From NCBI RefSeq assembly GCF_037392515.1, contig NC_090290.1:35923253-35987252 (forward strand): a stretch of DNA of 64,000 bases, given 5' to 3'. The number at the start of each line of letters is the position of its first letter. The first letter of the stretch is position 1. This document shows positions 1 through 10,352 of the stretch, in pieces. Both the position numbers and the translations under genes were made by a program. The notes under the pieces were generated by a model. That model was not told where the DNA came from, did no database searches, and saw nothing but the letters and a program-made list of their open reading frames with translations. Source of the DNA: Haliotis asinina (taxonomy: Eukaryota; Mollusca; Gastropoda; Lepetellida; Haliotidae).

Positions 1-182
1 TACATATAACATATATGGGAAATCATCAATGACTTACAAAGCAGTGATCACAGAGGATTTACAGTCATTTTACACACACTTCACTGACTTTGTCCACCAT
101 GTGAAAAGCATGGTTTTGCTGTAGAAATTAACAATCCACATTTCCAAGAGGTGGAATAATTTTTTTTGTGTGTTTTCTGTAG

Positions 183-389
183 ATGGAGCATGAAGACTGG
201 TGGCTAGATTTCAAGCATTACAATGAGCGACACAAGTCCATCTTGTCCGACTGGCTGCGTGACCGTCGGGAGCTGTTGGTGAAGGCCAGGTTGGTGTTTG
301 CTGAGGCTGCTGCTGCTCAGGACCTGGAGGACCTGAAGGAGGACAGCAGACAGAAACAGCTAGAGCTGTGTGAAGCCCTGTACACTCAG
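183..389 (+). CDS. CCDC148: CCDC148 exon a (first in window)
   Basis: Sixty-nine codons between acceptor tttctgtag and donor cag|gtgaga. It encodes a helix with two tryptophans near its start and a run of alanines. The last 19 bases also form the start of the first unit of the 28-bp array that follows in the intron. Confidence 0.85.
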
Positions 390-3300
390 GTGAGATAGTG
401 ATGCCCTGTATACTCGTGTGAGATAGTGATGCCCTGTACACTGAGGTGAGATAGGGATGCCCTGTACACCCAGGGGCGATAGTGATGACCTGTACTCTGA
501 AATGAGATAGTGAAGCCCTGTACACTCAGGTGAGATAGTGAAGCCCTGTACACTCAGGTGAGATAGTGAAGCCCTGTACACTGAGGTAAGATAGTGAAGC
601 CCTGTACACACAGGTGAGATAGTGATGACCTGTACAGTCAAGTGAGATAGTGATGACCTGCAGACTGTGGTGAGATAGTGAAGCCCTGTAAACTCAGGTG
701 AGATAGTGAAGCCAAGTACACTCACTTTGTGGTGGTGGGATAGCCTAGTGGTTAAAGCAGTACCTTGCCACACCGCTAACCCGAGTTTGATTCCCCACAT
801 GGTTACAATGTGTAAAAAATAATGAAACAAAAATACATACAGTCAACTCTCGTCTGTCCGACATTCAATGATCCAACATTCACGTTACTCCGACCAAAAA
901 TTAGGGAACCATTTAAAACAGTGATTATTACTCTCCTTAATCTGACATTCTCGCATTCAGACTCCGACACAGCAAATAACAAATAACAATAGAGCAAGCT
1001 GTATAAAATGCTTACAACCGACCTGAGTTTTCATCACGACGAGATGTCTGTCAGGAGTACACCACCTGCTAAGCGAGCCCAAGTAGAAATTACGCCATTG
1101 ATCAAGAAAGAAATCTGCCTTTTGAAGAAAGACAAACCCCAGACAATACAACAACAAGTCATCACTTTTGCCTAGCAGAAGTTTGCTGTGAAAATTGGAC
1201 TATCAACCGTATCTGACATCCTGAAGCAGTCTACTAAGTGGTTGAGCATATCTATGACTGATTCCAATGTTTCAAGAGCTAGAAAACCCCAGCAGGAGGA
1301 TCTTGAAAAGGCGTTATTTTTGTGGTTTACTGATTTTAGGAGTAGGTCAATTCATGTGAATGATGAACTTGGTTCCCAAGCTATTGGAGGTCAAAACATC
1401 TTTGAACACACTGCAAATATTTCTAACACACCACTTAGATGTGTTTGATGTTAGTGACCTCGACTTCCTTGACAGTAAGAAAACAAAATTGCTGAAGGCC
1501 TCCGAAAAAACTGAACAACAAAAAACAATCAAAGACTTTTTTAAATAAATATAAGTTATTGTTCACCAGACGTCAACATGCTAGTGTAGAAGCAGTTGTA
1601 TGAAAACAGTAGCACATTCAACATCTGGTTAATAATGGCTGCTGATGTGTGGAAACAAACATGAGTTCTGTGTCAATTTAGTTGTGACATTCATGTGAAT
1701 GTAGGTATGAATCTGATTGATTATATGATTTTATATGTATGTTATACCATCTATGAATGTTAATAAATCATAACAAGAATGTATTGTGTATATTTTTTAT
1801 TACTGTGAATACTTTTGCATACGATGACCGGATGTAGTATTTCGGATATGCATGCAACAGAATGGCAATCATGAGCTTTAGTAAACAGTGATACATTGTA
1901 TTATAACACAAATACATTAATCCGACACTCTCCTTAATCTGACATATTTCTCTGCACCCACAAGTGTCAGATAAACGAGAGCTGACTGTATGTCCCTGTC
2001 AGTGTGTGAGTGCAGCAATGGTGGTCATATTGCCCAGGTGCTGCGATGGAGGGAACAGAAGATGGAGGTGATGCAGCTGGAGATGGAGTTGGAGCAGAAA
2101 CGGGCGGAGGAGATGGCAGAACTGGAGCAAGCAAGGCGAGAACGAGAACAAGAGCGTCGGCAGAAGCAGAAACACAAGGTAGCGCGTTGATTTGTTTTGT
2201 CTGTCTGCTATTTAATCCCAAATTCAGTGTTCCAGGGAATGGTAGTATTGATGTGATGTATACAGAGACATTAGGAATTGTACTGTGATGAAGAGGACAA
2301 AGAAGGGAGAGGACTCATGACCAGCCTGGTATCTTACTGCTAGACACTGGGGGTTGTACAGTAGTTTGGAGGTCTGTGGGGTAGCCTAGTTGTTAAGGTC
2401 TCCACTCAACATGCCGAAGTCTCAGGTTTGATTCCCCACACTGGTTCAGTATGTGAAGCCCATTTTCATATCCCATGCCTGGATATTGCTGGGATATTGC
2501 TAAAAGGGGCATAAAACTAAACTCATTTGCTAAACTGGCTAAGAATGTGAGGATGTTAGAGAATAGTGAAGTTAATATAGACAATATGTAGTGACTCGTT
2601 TAGGTAAACCACTGCATTGTTTGGTTTTCAAGGGTTTGATAGTTAGATCTGGAGTATCTAAATATCTATCTATATTAACAATTAACAACTATTTAGCTTT
2701 CCAGTGCAATTTTTTCTTGAGATTTGTGTATTCAACTTGTGTGACTGTCTTCTGTAATTCTCCAGATCAGTGAGTACCACCAGGAGAGACAGGAGAGACG
2801 CCGGAAGCAGGAAGAGAGAGACAGATATCGACTCCAGGAGCTTCAGACCATCCTTGAGGAGCAGGCTGAATTTGACAGGGAGAGGTAGGCTCACTCATAA
2901 GTATTACCGATAAGTTCTGTATGATAAGCCTAGCATGATTTACAGTGGTCTTGAAAAGTCTGGTGTAATTTACAAATGATGTTGCAAAGCCTTGTGTTAC
3001 TGACGGTGGTGTGGCGAAGCTTAGCATAAGAAACTATGGTGTAGCTAGGCCAGGTGCTAGTCGGAATGGTGTTGCTAAGCCAGACATGACTCAGAATGGT
3101 GTTGCTAATTGAGGTGTGACTCACAATGGTGTTGCTGTGTCAGATATGACTCACAATGGTGTTGCTAAGTCAGATATGACTCACAATGGTGTTGCTGTGT
3201 CAGATATGACTCACAATGGTGTTGCTGTGTCAGATATGACTCACAATGGTGTTGCTGAGCCAGATGACTCACAATGGTGTTGCTAAGTCAGATATGACTC

Positions 3301-5424
3301 ACAATGGTGTTGCTGTGTCAGATATGACTCACAATGGTGTTGCTAAGTCAGATATGACTCACAATGGTGTTGCTGTGTCAGATATGACTCACAATGGTGT
3401 TGCTGAGCCAGATATGACTCACAATGATGTTGCTATGTCAGATATGACTCACAATGGTGTTGCTGAGCCAGATATGTCTCACAATGGTGTTGCTAAGCCA
3501 GATGTGACTGACAGTGGTGATGCTAAGCCAGTTGTGACTCACTATGATGATGCTAAGTCTATCATGACTCACAATAGTGATAATACTCCAGATGTCACTG
3601 ACAATGGTGTTCTTGCAGGGTGAAGTTCCGGGAAGAACAGCTGGAGAGACGGAGAGAGGAGAGACAGATGGAGCAGGAGGCCAAAGTACAGGAAGACTTG
3701 GAGCGAGAGAGGAGACTGGAGGTTCTCCGAGAGCAGGTCAGAGAAACACAATGTTGACAATACATCATGATGTCCCCATCATCTTATTCTAGTCATGCTG
3801 GGTAATGGCAAGATTGTCTGATGCTGGCTTGGTAACTACTTTACTGCAGGTCATCATAGGCCAACTGTGGGGAGTGGTGTTCATAATATCAGCCACTGGT
3901 TTGTCAGCTTTGAAAAGGACTTTTTACAGGGCACCTCCATGTACCTCTAATACCAGTGGGTTACACAACGCAACATTCAAAGAAAGTAAATTTCGGTAGC
4001 GAAAAATGATGATTTACAGTTTAGAACACGTCAGCTCATCATAAGTAAAACTCTGAGTGTGAGTGAGTAGATGCTTTGGCCATTGTCCCCTAAATGACCA
4101 CTCTATAATGTGTGACTCCTTGTTATAGGTGCGGCCTATTGCAGAAAGTGACCCTGAGAGACTGCTCAAACAAACCGAGGTAATTATTGTATACACTTGT
4201 GTCAGTTTTGCAGGACATGCATGTAAACAGTGGATCGTATGCAGATGTATGCAAATGACTTCTGGGCTATAATCAGATCATATCCTGAGACAGTTCCTGT
4301 CTCTGTGTAATTTACCCATGATGATACGGATTAAAATTGATCTTCAGCAACCCATGCTTGTGGTAAGAGGCGACTAACGATATAGTGTGGTCAGGATTGC
4401 TTACTTGGTTGTGTGGGCAAGGCATTTGAGCTGTTATCAGAACATCTACTGACATCCATGGATACTGTTTGCAAACATACATAACAAATTTTGGAAATGG
4501 TCACGTATATGCAAATTTATGGAAACTGAGTAATGTCTGCCTATGAAAACATGTCGACCATACAGTTCCAAGGATGCTTTGTCAAGGCTATAGCCACTGA
4601 CCATAACGAGATAATTTTAACAAGTGGATGAACAGTTTGAAACATGAAGAGGAACAAATTTATGTTCCAAGTCAATATGCCAGCTTCTAAATGCTACTTC
4701 AAGAAGCTTGAAAACTGCTGAACAGTGTTACCTGGAGAGCTTGTTGTAAGAAAAGTTTTGTCTGTTCTGTGGTTACAGGCATGGCAAGCAAGGCTGGCAG
4801 AGGAGGAGTATGAAGAGAGTAACATCCAGAAACCACTGTTTAATATCAACACCTTTACAGCCAATCAGGTACTCAGTTTAGGGTTGTGTGGTAGCCTAGT
4901 GCTTAAAACACTGGCTCGCCTTAGTTTAATTCTTTGTATAGGAACAATGTGAGAAGCCCATTTCTGGTGTCCCTTGCCCTGATGATGCTGGAAATTTTTG
5001 GAACCAGCATAAAACTGAACTCATTCACTCATTCACTGTATAGGTTGAATGAATTAATATTTGTGTTATGACTTGGTGCCCCTGCTTCTATACTAGGAAC
5101 CAGAATGGAAATATCAAGACGGGGTTTGTTTGCTACAATAAACATAATCTGATTTCACAGAATGAAGCATTAGATTTATAGAATAGTACAAGTTTTCCAA
5201 CAGTTGTCAATTTGATAACTGATATGTGTACCCGTGTTATTGACCAATGTCAGGACTGGTTGTCATGGTTACAGGTGACATCAGACCCCAGAGTGAGGCT
5301 GGAACAGAAGCTCCGCGATGCTGGCCTGCACAAGTCTGACTACGCCCGACAAGTCCTGTCCCAAGTCAAACCTCTTCATCCCCCAAGGAAGGACATGGAA
5401 TCGACTGTCTTGAAGTATGATTGA
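183..5424 (+). CDS. CCDC148: CCDC148 orthologue, coiled-coil protein, C-terminal seven exons (5' part lies before the window)
   Basis: Joined exons 183-389, 2038-2178, 2766-2884, 3619-3736, 4129-4179, 4779-4868 and 5275-5424 give 291 codons plus TGA, in one frame, with every intron GT-AG. The product is almost entirely charged helix rich in E, R, K and Q, as expected of a long coiled coil. Landmarks agree with remembered vertebrate CCDC148: an early EH-rich helix followed by a 'KQxELCxxL' segment, 'VLRWREQ', 'QKPLFxxNT', 'SDPRVRLE', 'AGLH', and a terminus 'PPRKDMESTV'. The human protein is about 590 residues, so roughly the C-terminal half is here. The molecular role is poorly known. The first codon at 183 is ATG, but an AG acceptor precedes it, so it is probably internal and not the start. 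I see no alternative family. Confidence is high for the gene and moderate for the exact symbol. Confidence 0.86.
371..730 (+). repeat. 28-bp minisatellite anchored on a 5' splice site
   Basis: Twelve 28-bp units start at 371, 399, 427, 455, 483, 511, 539, 567, 595, 623, 651 and 679, with a partial unit at 707. Core: gccctgtacactcaggtgag. Unit 1 contains the last 19 exon bases and the real donor at 390. Units at 511 and 539 are identical to unit 1, so perfect decoy donors lie 140 and 168 bp downstream. Confidence 0.9.
731..818 (+). mobile_element. SINE family A, 5' tRNA-like head only
   Basis: It has an A-box-like 'tagcctagtggttaaagc' and a B-box-like 'gagtttgattcccc'. The body is missing; a Tigger-like element begins 20 bp further on. 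Confidence 0.75.
840..1988 (+). mobile_element. pogo/Tigger-like DNA transposon, internally deleted, TA target-site duplication
   Basis: The ends are inverted repeats: left cagtcaactctcgtctgtcc, right ending ataaacgagagctgactg. They are flanked by TA at 838-839 and 1989-1990. At 1149 bp the element is shorter than an autonomous Tigger because most of the catalytic DDE domain is missing. It lies inside a CCDC148 intron and its right end is 49 bp from the next exon. Confidence 0.88.
1044..1548 (+). pseudogene. Tigger-type transposase relic (N-terminal DNA-binding part joined to the C-terminal tail)
   Basis: From ATG 1044 the frame reads a basic N-terminus and a CENP-B/psq-like helix-turn-helix ending 'GLSTVSDILK'. 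It continues with 'ARKPQQEDLEKALFLWF', typical of the second CENP-B-type HTH of Tigger and jerky proteins. An in-frame TAG at 1173 breaks it. After about 1440 a second frame (ending 1548) gives an acidic patch and a lysine-rich tail ending 'KTIKDFFK', a common end of Tigger transposases. The DDE triad region between them is absent. It is not translatable as one protein, so a non-functional relic. Confidence 0.8.
2038..2178 (+). CDS. CCDC148: CCDC148 exon b
   Basis: Forty-seven codons from acceptor tgcccag to donor aag|gtagcg, phase 0 at both ends. It encodes 'VLRWREQ' and then an unbroken E/R/Q/K helix (coiled coil). Confidence 0.85.
2366..2545 (+). mobile_element. SINE family A copy
   Basis: The tRNA-like head 'tggggtagcctagttgttaa', B box 'ggtttgattcccc', body and tail 'ggcataaaactaaactca' are all present. 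It lies in a CCDC148 intron. Confidence 0.8.
2766..2884 (+). CDS. CCDC148: CCDC148 exon c
   Basis: 119 bp from acceptor ctccag to donor agag|gtaggc. It ends with two bases of a split arginine codon completed by the next exon. It encodes 'ISEYHQERQERRRK' followed by a charged helix. Confidence 0.85.
2929..3618 (+). repeat. 30-bp minisatellite filling an intron and ending at the 3' splice site
   Basis: About 23 units of 28-31 bp. Core: gactcacaatggtgttgct. They run from 44 bp after donor 2885 to the acceptor AG at 3617-3618. The first units are diverged and the middle ones nearly identical. The last unit (3588-3618) has changed into '...ggtgttcttgcag' and supplies the splice acceptor. Because the unit is a multiple of three, long accidental open frames cross it. 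Confidence 0.9.
3619..3736 (+). CDS. CCDC148: CCDC148 exon d
   Basis: 118 bp. The first base completes the split arginine codon, and 39 codons follow to donor cag|gtcaga. It encodes 'VKFREEQLERRREERQ' and 'RRLEVLREQ', matching the family's penultimate coiled-coil block. Confidence 0.85.
4129..4179 (+). CDS. CCDC148: CCDC148 exon e (micro-exon, 17 codons)
   Basis: A 51-bp exon between acceptor ttatag and donor gag|gtaatt, encoding 'VRPIAESDPERLLKQTE'. It keeps frame with both neighbours and matches the 'V..FDPVRM' position of the family. Confidence 0.78.
4325..4430 (+). mobile_element. SINE family B fragment
   Basis: A 5' part with 'tcttcagcaacccatgcttg', 'gtaagaggcgactaacg' and 'gtggtcagg'. 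The 3' tail is lost. It lies in a CCDC148 intron. Confidence 0.7.
4779..4868 (+). CDS. CCDC148: CCDC148 exon f
   Basis: Thirty codons from acceptor ggttacag to donor cag|gtactc. It contains 'QKPLFNINTFTANQ', one of the most conserved C-terminal CCDC148 motifs. Confidence 0.85.
4882..5038 (+). mobile_element. SINE family A copy, diverged
   Basis: Head 'gtggtagcctagtgcttaaa', body 'cccatttctggtgtccc', tail 'gcataaaactgaactcattc' plus (CACT) repeats. It begins 13 bp after a CCDC148 donor site. Confidence 0.75.
5275..5424 (+). CDS. CCDC148: CCDC148 last exon, coding part
   Basis: 49 codons plus TGA after acceptor ggttacag. It contains 'SDPRVRLEQKLRDAGLH' and the terminal 'PPRKDMESTV', with 'LKYD' before the stop. 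The 3' UTR must follow, but I see no clear AATAAA in the next 400 bp. Confidence 0.88.
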   Translation: MTSDPRVRLEQKLRDAGLHKSDYARQVLSQVKPLHPPRKDMESTVLKYD

Positions 5425-5829
5425 CTCCCAGAGGGTGGAACCAGCAATACTGCTTCATCAGTGTCACATGTTCTGGCATCACCTTGGAGTCCTTCAGTGC
5501 CTGGATTTAGAGGTGTCCTGATACACATACATCGCATTTACTCTCATGGGAGGAACAAGTTTGTCAGATGTTACCTTTACCATGAAGATTTTCGGGAACA
5601 TCTGTGTGGTTGCTCTCAGACAATTTGTGTTGAGTGAACAATGATTTTAGATAATCTTATTGTGCTATGCAATCAATGTTGGCAGTTTGACAGTATAATG
5701 CTGGTTTAGGTGGCTATGTGGCTGAGTCTGAATGTGATGCATTCAAACATTGGTGAATGAGGACATTCCTGAGCATGTTGTATGTGACACATTTTTAAAT
5801 GTCATCTAACCAGGGAGGTGTGTTAAGCT

Positions 5830-6110
5830 GTAGAGAATGTGTGTCATGTAACCAGATGTTATGCAGTCAGGAACATGGGCCAATGTAACCAGGTGTCACA
5901 CCTAGGTGTCATTTGCCCAGGTGTCATGCAGTAAGGAATGTGTCAGTGTATCCAGGTGTCATGCAGTCAGGAATGTATGTCATGCAGTCAGGAATGTGTC
6001 AGGGTATGCAGGTGTCATGCAGTCAGGAATGTGTGTCATGCAGACAGGAATGTGTGTCATGTAACCAGCCATCACATACAACCAGGAATGTGTGTCATGC
6101 TGTGAGGAAT
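5830..6110 (+). repeat. Irregular ~21-25 bp minisatellite downstream of CCDC148
   Basis: Repeats of 'catgcagtcaggaatgtgtg' with alternating 'aggtgtcatgcagt' variants, in about ten imperfect copies. It may fall within the CCDC148 3' UTR. Confidence 0.75.
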
Positions 6111-6582
6111 GCATAAGCAATGTCGGATTTGTTGACTGCGTGCAGACAGTCCACTGCTTCAAATATAATCCATAACTGTCATTTGTAGATAACTTACTAG
6201 ACATGCTGTCTGGATAGATATATTGGTTGTCTGCCGATATATACACACTCTGTGCAAGTGTTATGTAACACATATATATATATGCAAGTTCTTATTATCA
6301 TTTAACAGTCATGCACTCTTTGTGTGCATGCGTGTGTATACATGTGTGTGCATGTGAAACAAACTGCTGTTTCTGTATCATATCATTGATTGTATATCAT
6401 ATTCACCGAGAGATGGCCTTGTTTATTTCTGCTGAGGACATTAGGTAAAAGCCAGATTCACAGATGCATTGACTGGGTGGTGGTGGGATGAAGTGTCTGT
6501 GGGATGGGCTGGTGTAAGGAACCTTTGAGCAAGGGATCACCTTGTAGGGTGTATTGGCCAGGGAGTATAGTTTTTCACCACA
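6111..6582. other. No gene seen
   Basis: AT-rich with short tata and tgtgtgcatg stretches. No frame of interest and no repeat recognised. Confidence 0.5.
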
Positions 6583-6712
6583 CAGCAATATTACAGCTAT
6601 ATAATGGCGGTCTGTAGATAATCAAGTCTGGGCCGGACAGTCCAGTGGTCAACAGCATGAGCATCGATCTCTGCAATGGGGAATTGATGATATGTGTCAA
6701 CCAAGTCAAGAA
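6583..6712 (-). mobile_element. SINE family B, 3' part, minus strand
   Basis: Read on the minus strand, it has 'ttgatcactggactgtccgg' followed by the tail part 'tatagctgtaatattgctg'. The head is missing. Confidence 0.72.
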
Positions 6713-7282
6713 CATATTTACCCAGAACTGAATTTCGTTAACACCGCCCTGTCCAAAATGAGACCTGAAGGAAACGTGCATAAAATATTCGCGTGGTTCT
6801 TGAACAGTTTTCTTTCCTTACCTCTAGTCTTGAAATTGGGTTGCCAACCATAATATTCTGGGCGAGACCCACGGATGGCCAAACAACACGTGAGGATCAA
6901 TTATGATAGGTGACTTGAATCAATCCATCGACCATTGACAGACTGCACCGAGCCACCGCTGTGATGTCAATATATTGAACAGAAGCCAATTTTCTTGATT
7001 GTGAAAGTCATGTCTTACAGCTGCATTTTGTAATGAATTCTGAAATCTATATTTTACATAGTCTTGCAGTAAACATATGGACCGTGGAACTCGGTTTGTT
7101 GTGGTTGTTTGTGCTATTTTGCCTCCATTAACGGTCCACAAGATTGAGACGACATTGGAATATACTGTTTCACGTTGAGAAAAACGTGCAAGTAACTGGC
7201 TATTCGTGCCGTGGAGCGTAGTAAGCTATTTGGAATAGAGGGCGCTTCCATTAGACATTTATATGTAAAGTTTCGGTAAAGA
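6713..7282. other. No gene seen
   Basis: Unique-looking sequence with short frames only, none recognisable. Confidence 0.5.
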
Positions 7283-7390
7283 CGAGGCGGTAGTAGCCTA
7301 GCGGTTAAAGTGTTCGCTCGTCACGGCGGCTTCCATTTCCCAGTCTGGTACAATGCGCGAAACACATTTCTGGTGCCCCCCTGCCTTGAT
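7283..7390 (+). mobile_element. SINE family A, head and body
   Basis: Has 'gtagcctagcggttaaagtg', 'ttcgctcgtcacg' and 'cacatttctggtgcccc'. The tail is absent. Confidence 0.75.
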
Positions 7391-7484
7391 ATAAACTAAT
7401 AACTAGTCTCTGAAATGAACATATTTTACTGAAAAAATGTTCATAGTGAAAAAATAATATAATTAAATGGAGCCACTAGACTTT

Positions 7485-7540
7485 CTCCGTTTTCAGAAAG
7501 GAAATCTAGACTTGTCACGTTTTCTAGACTTGCATGGACT
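7485..7540 (-). repeat. Short dispersed repeat, copy 1
   Basis: The reverse complement, 'gcaagtctagaaaacgtg' then 'caagtctagattt', matches 23085-23135. The unit contains a direct repeat of caagtctaga. Confidence 0.5.
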
Positions 7541-7603
7541 TACTTGGATATTACTTGGACTTACTTATTACTTACTTGGATATATATTGCTTCAGGGTCT
7601 GAA

Positions 7604-7850
7604 CGGACCCGTGAAGGTCCCGGGGTAGAATAAGCCTTCAGCAATCAATGTCGTAAGAGGCGACTAACGGGATCGGGTGGTTAGACTAGCTGACTGGGTT
7701 GATACATGTCAGCGGTTCCCATATTGTGCAGATCGATGCTCATGTTGTTGATCACTGGACTGTCTGGTCGCGACTCGATTATTTTCAGACCGCCGCCATA
7801 TAGCTGGAATATTGCTGAGTGCGGCGTAAAACTAAACTCAATCACTCAGG
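7604..7850 (+). mobile_element. SINE family B, near full length
   Basis: Begins 'cccgtgaaggtcccggggta', continues 'gtaagaggcgactaacggga', 'gttgatcactggactgtctg' and 'ccgccgccatatagctggaa', and ends 'gcggcgtaaaactaaactca'. One of the best copies for a consensus. Confidence 0.88.
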
Positions 7851-9678
7851 GTCTGTACGATATTGCTGGAATATTTTTAAAAGCTGTACACTATAATCGC
7901 TCTTTAGACGAATGTTTACTCGTGAAGTTACATGTGTTCCCCCATTCGTTCCCTCATTCGTTCCCATGAGTATATGACTATAGACTGGTCTCCGATTTCA
8001 ACACATGTAGTAAATAGAACGACCTAAATATATCTCTACCTAATTGATCTCCCCGTCTGTAATACGAAACCACTATTCGCCTTTGGGGGCATATTTACAA
8101 TCATTTCATTACCAAAAGCCAAATGAACTAACGTATAGGACTCGTCAGGAGTCATTTGACCAAGAGACAACCAACGAACCGTTCAGACAACAGGACGCTG
8201 ACATGAAAGAAGTCAATTGTAAGCGTTAACTGTAAATGTGTTTATCACCTCGTTGTCCTGAGGCTTCGATGACATCAACAGTTTTATTACTCGATTGTCA
8301 ACGGATAAATGGGGGACTGGTTTGGGGAATTACTCCAGGTGTTGACGTGAACAACGCCCTCGCAGGACAGGGGCAATTATTTCCACCCGCAGCCTCCTGA
8401 GCCCTCAAATGGAGGTATTCGGGTTGTTGCAAAGATAAGGCTCTGTTTATATGGGGTAGTTTATATTTGTTTGAATTTGGTGAGATGTTCCACTACTATG
8501 ACAGTTTTGACTTGTTTCATAAAGCTGAGTAATAAACAGTAACATGAAACAGAATATTCAGTCTTGTTCAGTGATAAGCATTTACTCAACCATATGATAC
8601 TATTGGTAAAGCGCCACATTTTCGTTACGAACATAAAAGGACACAAACCCAGCTTCACAATCGTATATGAGATGGAGAAATTTATCGATAAGAAAAACGA
8701 CAGTATGATACTTTATTTTCAGAAAATGGAATTCCCCAGATGCAGTCCAGTAATTTAGAAATTAGTCTATCACACTCTGTCTAATACTATGAAGCATTTC
8801 AATTGTTGTATCTATACTGAACAGGAAAAGAAACGCATGTTTCGAAAAAAATGAAATCTCATAAAGGTAAACTTTTCATGTTTATGTGTTCTATTTAGAA
8901 ACATGACAAAACAGAGTTGCGGTTTTATCCTCAGTAAGATATACATTATAATCTCTGCTAATTAAATTGTAAAATTTTACACTACCCATATACCTTTTCA
9001 ACTGTTACCTAGTAAAGTGAATAAATATATTTTGAATATACAAACAAATAAAGCAATAATGAAAATAGAAAGCCCCTGTATAGTGGCGTTCAGTGAAATA
9101 TCCGACGTTGGGCTTTGGGGTCTGGTGAAGAATGATGACGTCAGAACGGTTTACTTGGTGATTGGAGTTGTGATGAGAGATTTCATTCCATCTGCCGATG
9201 ACCCTTTCACCAAGTCTACTGTGTAAACTCCTTTCAAGTTTCCCTTTAGCAGATCATCATTGAGCATATGTACATTTCTGTTTGATAACGGTAACCTGAA
9301 TCGAAAAGCTGTGCTCATGAGATAAAAGAAACTGTTATCCATACAGTTTGTCAGTAAAGATAAAACAAACAAAACACACCCCCATAAATGTTCACATTGT
9401 AATTATGTTTGTTTAACCCACCATAACTGATTTTCTACGTGCACGTGTCGCGATCAAAGGCGAGAATCACGTGTAAAACGTGTACCTGCCATTAAGCAAA
9501 TATCAAGTTCAGTAAATTATCCCCACAGTTCGATAACTCAAAAATCAATTGATTTCCTCGTTGATAAGCTTATGTGGTGCCTCCTCAACTGACACATGCT
9601 CAAAGATTGCAAATTATGTGGGATCCTGACATGCTACTGAGAGAAACTGTTATTTGCAAGAGGAGCTGGTTTCCTTCC
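7851..9678. other. No gene seen in this 1.8-kb stretch
   Basis: AT-rich. Open frames stay under 75 codons and resemble no family. A few short runs such as 'cccattcgttccctcattcg' are repeated, but there is no array. Confidence 0.5.
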
Positions 9679-9760
9679 ATCGACTGGGGTAGCCTTGTGG
9701 TTAAAGCGTTCGCTCGTCACGTCGAAGGTACGGTTTCGATTTTTCACATGAGTACAGTGA
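9679..9760 (+). mobile_element. SINE family A head fragment
   Basis: Has 'ggggtagccttgtggttaaa' and 'gcgttcgctcgtcacg', then decays after the B-box region. Confidence 0.7.
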
Positions 9761-10250
9761 GTGAGGAAGTTACAATTTTACATCGCATAGGTACTATTAC
9801 AGCCATATAGCGACGAAAACAAGGTAATTAATTTACAATCACTGTCGACAATAGACAATAAAACTACCTTGGTTATCACAGATGAATATTTAAAACTAGC
9901 AATGAAATCCAATATACTTAACCTGTAGAAGACGATGCAATATAGAAATGGGCTATCGGTCGCCAACAACTGAAGGTAGATCAGTTATTGTTTTATATTA
10001 CAAGGCGGTATGCACATGAAATGAAATATCAAGAACAAGTACGGTTGGTCTAAGTTATTGCCTCACATGCATTGGTTTCACTGTTCCAACAGCTGTGCTT
10101 TATAATCTTGATTTCACTTTATGTGATTTACGTTTTTATTAAACTGAAACTCATCGATACGTTTTCTGTGCCAACAGACTTTAATGACGCTAACGGCCGT
10201 CACCGTTCAGTGACAACTCCCAAGGAGGGCACAGCTCTTCCCAGACTCAC
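9761..10250. other. No gene seen
   Basis: AT-rich unique sequence; no recognisable frame. Confidence 0.5.
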
Positions 10251-10352
10251 GAGTGAGTGAGTGAATTTATTTTTACGCCGCCTTTAGCACTATTCCAGCA
10301 ATATCACGACGGGGACATTCTGGGCAAACACACTCGGACATTCGGCGTGACG
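10251..10352 (-). mobile_element. SINE family A, minus strand, shortened
   Basis: (GAGT)n, then 'ttttacgccgcctttagcac' and 'attccagcaatatcacgac' on the + strand, which is the reversed tail and body. A residual 'cattcggcgtgacgagcg' marks the head. Confidence 0.72.

Noticed and set aside
731..818. tRNA gene
   Set aside because: This and the other family A heads have A and B boxes but cannot fold a complete cloverleaf and continue into a SINE body.
360..830. 156-codon minus-strand frame
   Set aside because: Reads the 28-bp array and a SINE head backwards.
3246..3623. 125-codon open frame of a tandem decapeptide
   Set aside because: It is the 30-bp minisatellite read in frame, sits in an intron and only runs into the exon by chance.
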